DNA from: Bradyrhizobiaceae bacterium | Lineage (GTDB): Bacteria; Pseudomonadota; Alphaproteobacteria; Rhizobiales; Xanthobacteraceae | Length of the DNA stretch: 7,142 bases | Reading direction: 5' to 3' | Assembly (NCBI GenBank): GCA_016793685.1 | Contig: JAEULX010000203.1 | Coordinates: 1-7,142 of the forward strand | In this document: positions 6,258 through 7,142 of the stretch, one piece after another | How the letters are laid out: each line of letters opens with the position of its first letter | Numbering within the stretch: position 1 is the first letter of the stretch | The notes under the pieces: generated by a model | Seen by the model: the letters and a program-made list of their open reading frames with translations, nothing else | Told to the model about the DNA's origin: nothing | The model's database searches: none | Position numbers and translations under genes: made by a program

Positions 6258-6316
6258 TGAGAACCTCTTCGTTGCCGTGCTGCTGCGCTACCTGGCGCGT
6301 CACGCTCCGTCCCCTA

Positions 6317-6337
6317 TTAGCGCTGTAACAGCGTTAA
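6317..6337. promoter_or_regulatory. 21-bp near-perfect palindrome upstream of the IalB-family gene
   Basis: The core cgctgt (6321-6326) and acagcg (6328-6333) are perfect around a central A, and tta (6317-6319) pairs with taa (6335-6337); only the pair 6320/6334 fails. The dyad lies 60 bases upstream of the IalB-family ATG and about 177 bases upstream of the divergent gene, in an operator-like position. A TAATAG (6319-6314, minus) next to it could be a -10 element, but I found no matching -35. Confidence 0.4.
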
Positions 6338-6399
6338 AATGCGGCAGTAACGTGACGATTGGATGCAGCGGATGTTGCGTGCGATGCGTGTGCGGACCA

Positions 6400-6424
6400 C
6401 TTCCATTGCGCCGTCCGATGGAAG
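6400..6424. promoter_or_regulatory. T-N11-A inverted repeat in the divergent spacer
   Basis: Perfect 7-bp arms cttccat (6400-6406) and atggaag (6418-6424) are separated by 11 bases. This has the T-N11-A dyad form of LysR-type regulator boxes. It lies 13 bases upstream of the candidate -35 element at 6438, a position suited to an activator of the 6514 gene. The form is loose enough that chance cannot be excluded, and no LysR gene is in the window. Confidence 0.3.
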
Positions 6425-6437
6425 CGTTGACGTCCCG

Positions 6438-6467
6438 TTAACAGACCCGGGCCTAAACTCCAATAAT
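6438..6467 (+). promoter_or_regulatory. Candidate sigma70-type promoter of the right-edge gene
   Basis: TTAACA (6438-6443) and AATAAT (6462-6467) each match consensus at 5 of 6 bases, with an 18-base spacer. Transcription would start near 6474, leaving a leader of about 40 bases before the ATG at 6514. A nearby TTGACG (6427-6432) is closer to the -35 consensus but has no -10 at a usable distance. Confidence 0.4.
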
Positions 6468-6513
6468 TCGATTCGTCCCTCGTGTGTGTAACCGTGCTGG
6501 CTGAGTAACCCTA

Positions 6514-7142
6514 ATGTCCCTGCGTGGTCCCATTGTCGTCATCGCCGAGGAGCGCGACGCTGCGCTGGCGCGGGCGTTGGAATCAGCCGGTGCGACCCCG
6601 ATCATCGACGCTTCCTTGGCGAGAGCCCCAGGCGTCGTGGATCGCGTCGTTCCGACCGCCGTCATCGTCATGCAGCCCGAGCCCGCCGTCGATCATCGCA
6701 TGATCGACAAGCTCGCGCAGAAGATTGCGGGCTTCCCGCTCTACACCCCTGTGCTCGCGCAAATCGCGAGCGGCGTGCCCGAGCGCATTCCGGAGGCGCT
6801 GCCGATCGCGCCGGACGCGTCCAGCGAACGGATCGTGGCAAGGCTGCGCGCCGCATTGCGGGTGCGGGCGCTGCACGCCACCGTGGCCGAACAGGCGCGG
6901 CTGCTCGCGGACGTGCCTTCCGAGCCGCCGGAGCAGCCGGAGAGCGATCCCCTCGACGACGCAACCGTGCTCGTCACCGGCCGCGGCCGGTCCTTTCCCG
7001 GCCTGACCATGGCGGCAGGCGAGCGGGTCGGCGTGATCGGCGCGCTCAGCGTCGAGCAAGCGGCGAGCTACCTCAACGCGCGCGACGTCGACGGCATCTT
7101 GATCGGCGAGGGTTTCGGCCCGCCGACGCTGACCGCTTTTCT
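6514..7142 (+). CDS. N-terminal part of a probable GGDEF-family signalling protein (runs off right edge)
   Basis: The frame is open from ATG 6514 to the edge, giving 209 residues. In-frame TGA at 6502 makes this ATG the first usable start; no clear Shine-Dalgarno sequence precedes it. No complete domain signature is visible. The first part (5-120) looks like a receiver-type alpha/beta fold: IVVIAEERD (7-15) as strand 1 with acidic residues, TAVIVMQP (48-55) as strand 3, and LRAALRVRALHATV (111-124) as the last helix. A second similar unit begins at ATVLVTGRG (150-158) and contains VDGILIGEGFGPP (192-204). The phosphoacceptor Asp expected at the end of strand 3 is absent in both, so these would be pseudo-receivers. 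From memory, rhizobial diguanylate cyclases share MSxRGPIVVV, LRVRALHATV and DIDGIxIGEGF. The GGDEF domain itself would lie beyond the edge, so the function is inferred. Confidence 0.62.
   Translation, partial: MSLRGPIVVIAEERDAALARALESAGATPIIDASLARAPGVVDRVVPTAVIVMQPEPAVDHRMIDKLAQKIAGFPLYTPVLAQIASGVPERIPEALPIAPDASSERIVARLRAALRVRALHATVAEQARLLADVPSEPPEQPESDPLDDATVLVTGRGRSFPGLTMAAGERVGVIGALSVEQAASYLNARDVDGILIGEGFGPPTLTAF

Noticed and set aside
1..7142. Mobile element, CRISPR array, tRNA or rRNA
   Set aside because: I found no transposase or integrase, no regularly spaced repeats, no tRNA cloverleaf and no rRNA-like sequence, and base composition is even except for short AT-rich promoter patches.

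Overview
The window looks like ordinary chromosomal DNA of a high-GC alphaproteobacterium, most likely Hyphomicrobiales (Rhizobiales). Grounds for this are the strong G/C third-position bias and the gene set: an IalB-family periplasmic protein, an alphaproteobacterial-type UbiH/Coq6-family hydroxylase with a GEAAH motif, an HspQ of the alphaproteobacterial type, and a CitE-like CoA-ester lyase of a long subtype that I recall from rhizobia. I see no mobile element, CRISPR array, tRNA or rRNA. The species cannot be named from the sequence.

Layout from left to right. A minus-strand gene starts at 25 and leaves the window, with a good sigma70-like promoter (49-76) in an AT-rich patch and an inverted repeat over the expected transcription start. 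Next come two minus-strand genes: a zeta-crystallin-type quinone oxidoreductase (300-1277, qor) and upstream of it a TerC-family membrane protein (1512-2297). The TerC gene is divergent from a FAD-dependent UbiH/UbiF/Coq6-type hydroxylase (2413-3636), and a perfect 17-bp palindrome lies between them. On the plus strand follow a malyl-CoA-lyase-like CoA-ester lyase (3912-4961) and hspQ (5023-5355). hspQ converges on a minus-strand IalB-family gene (5469-6257), and the two share a textbook bidirectional terminator (5420-5447). The IalB gene is divergent from a plus-strand gene (6514 to the right edge), probably the N-terminal part of a rhizobial GGDEF protein. Their 256-base spacer holds two inverted repeats and a candidate promoter.

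How the genes fit together. They look like separate housekeeping and stress units, not one pathway: quinone reduction and quinone-ring hydroxylation, CoA-ester C-C cleavage, protein quality control (HspQ), an envelope protein, and probable c-di-GMP signalling. I do not see a new multi-gene system. The observation most worth checking is a perfect 10-bp hairpin (5000-5028) that pairs the hspQ start codon with bases just upstream and holds part of the ribosome-binding region in the stem. This is a possible cis-acting translational switch, perhaps an RNA thermometer, on a heat-shock gene. The other regulatory candidates are palindromes in the divergent spacers.
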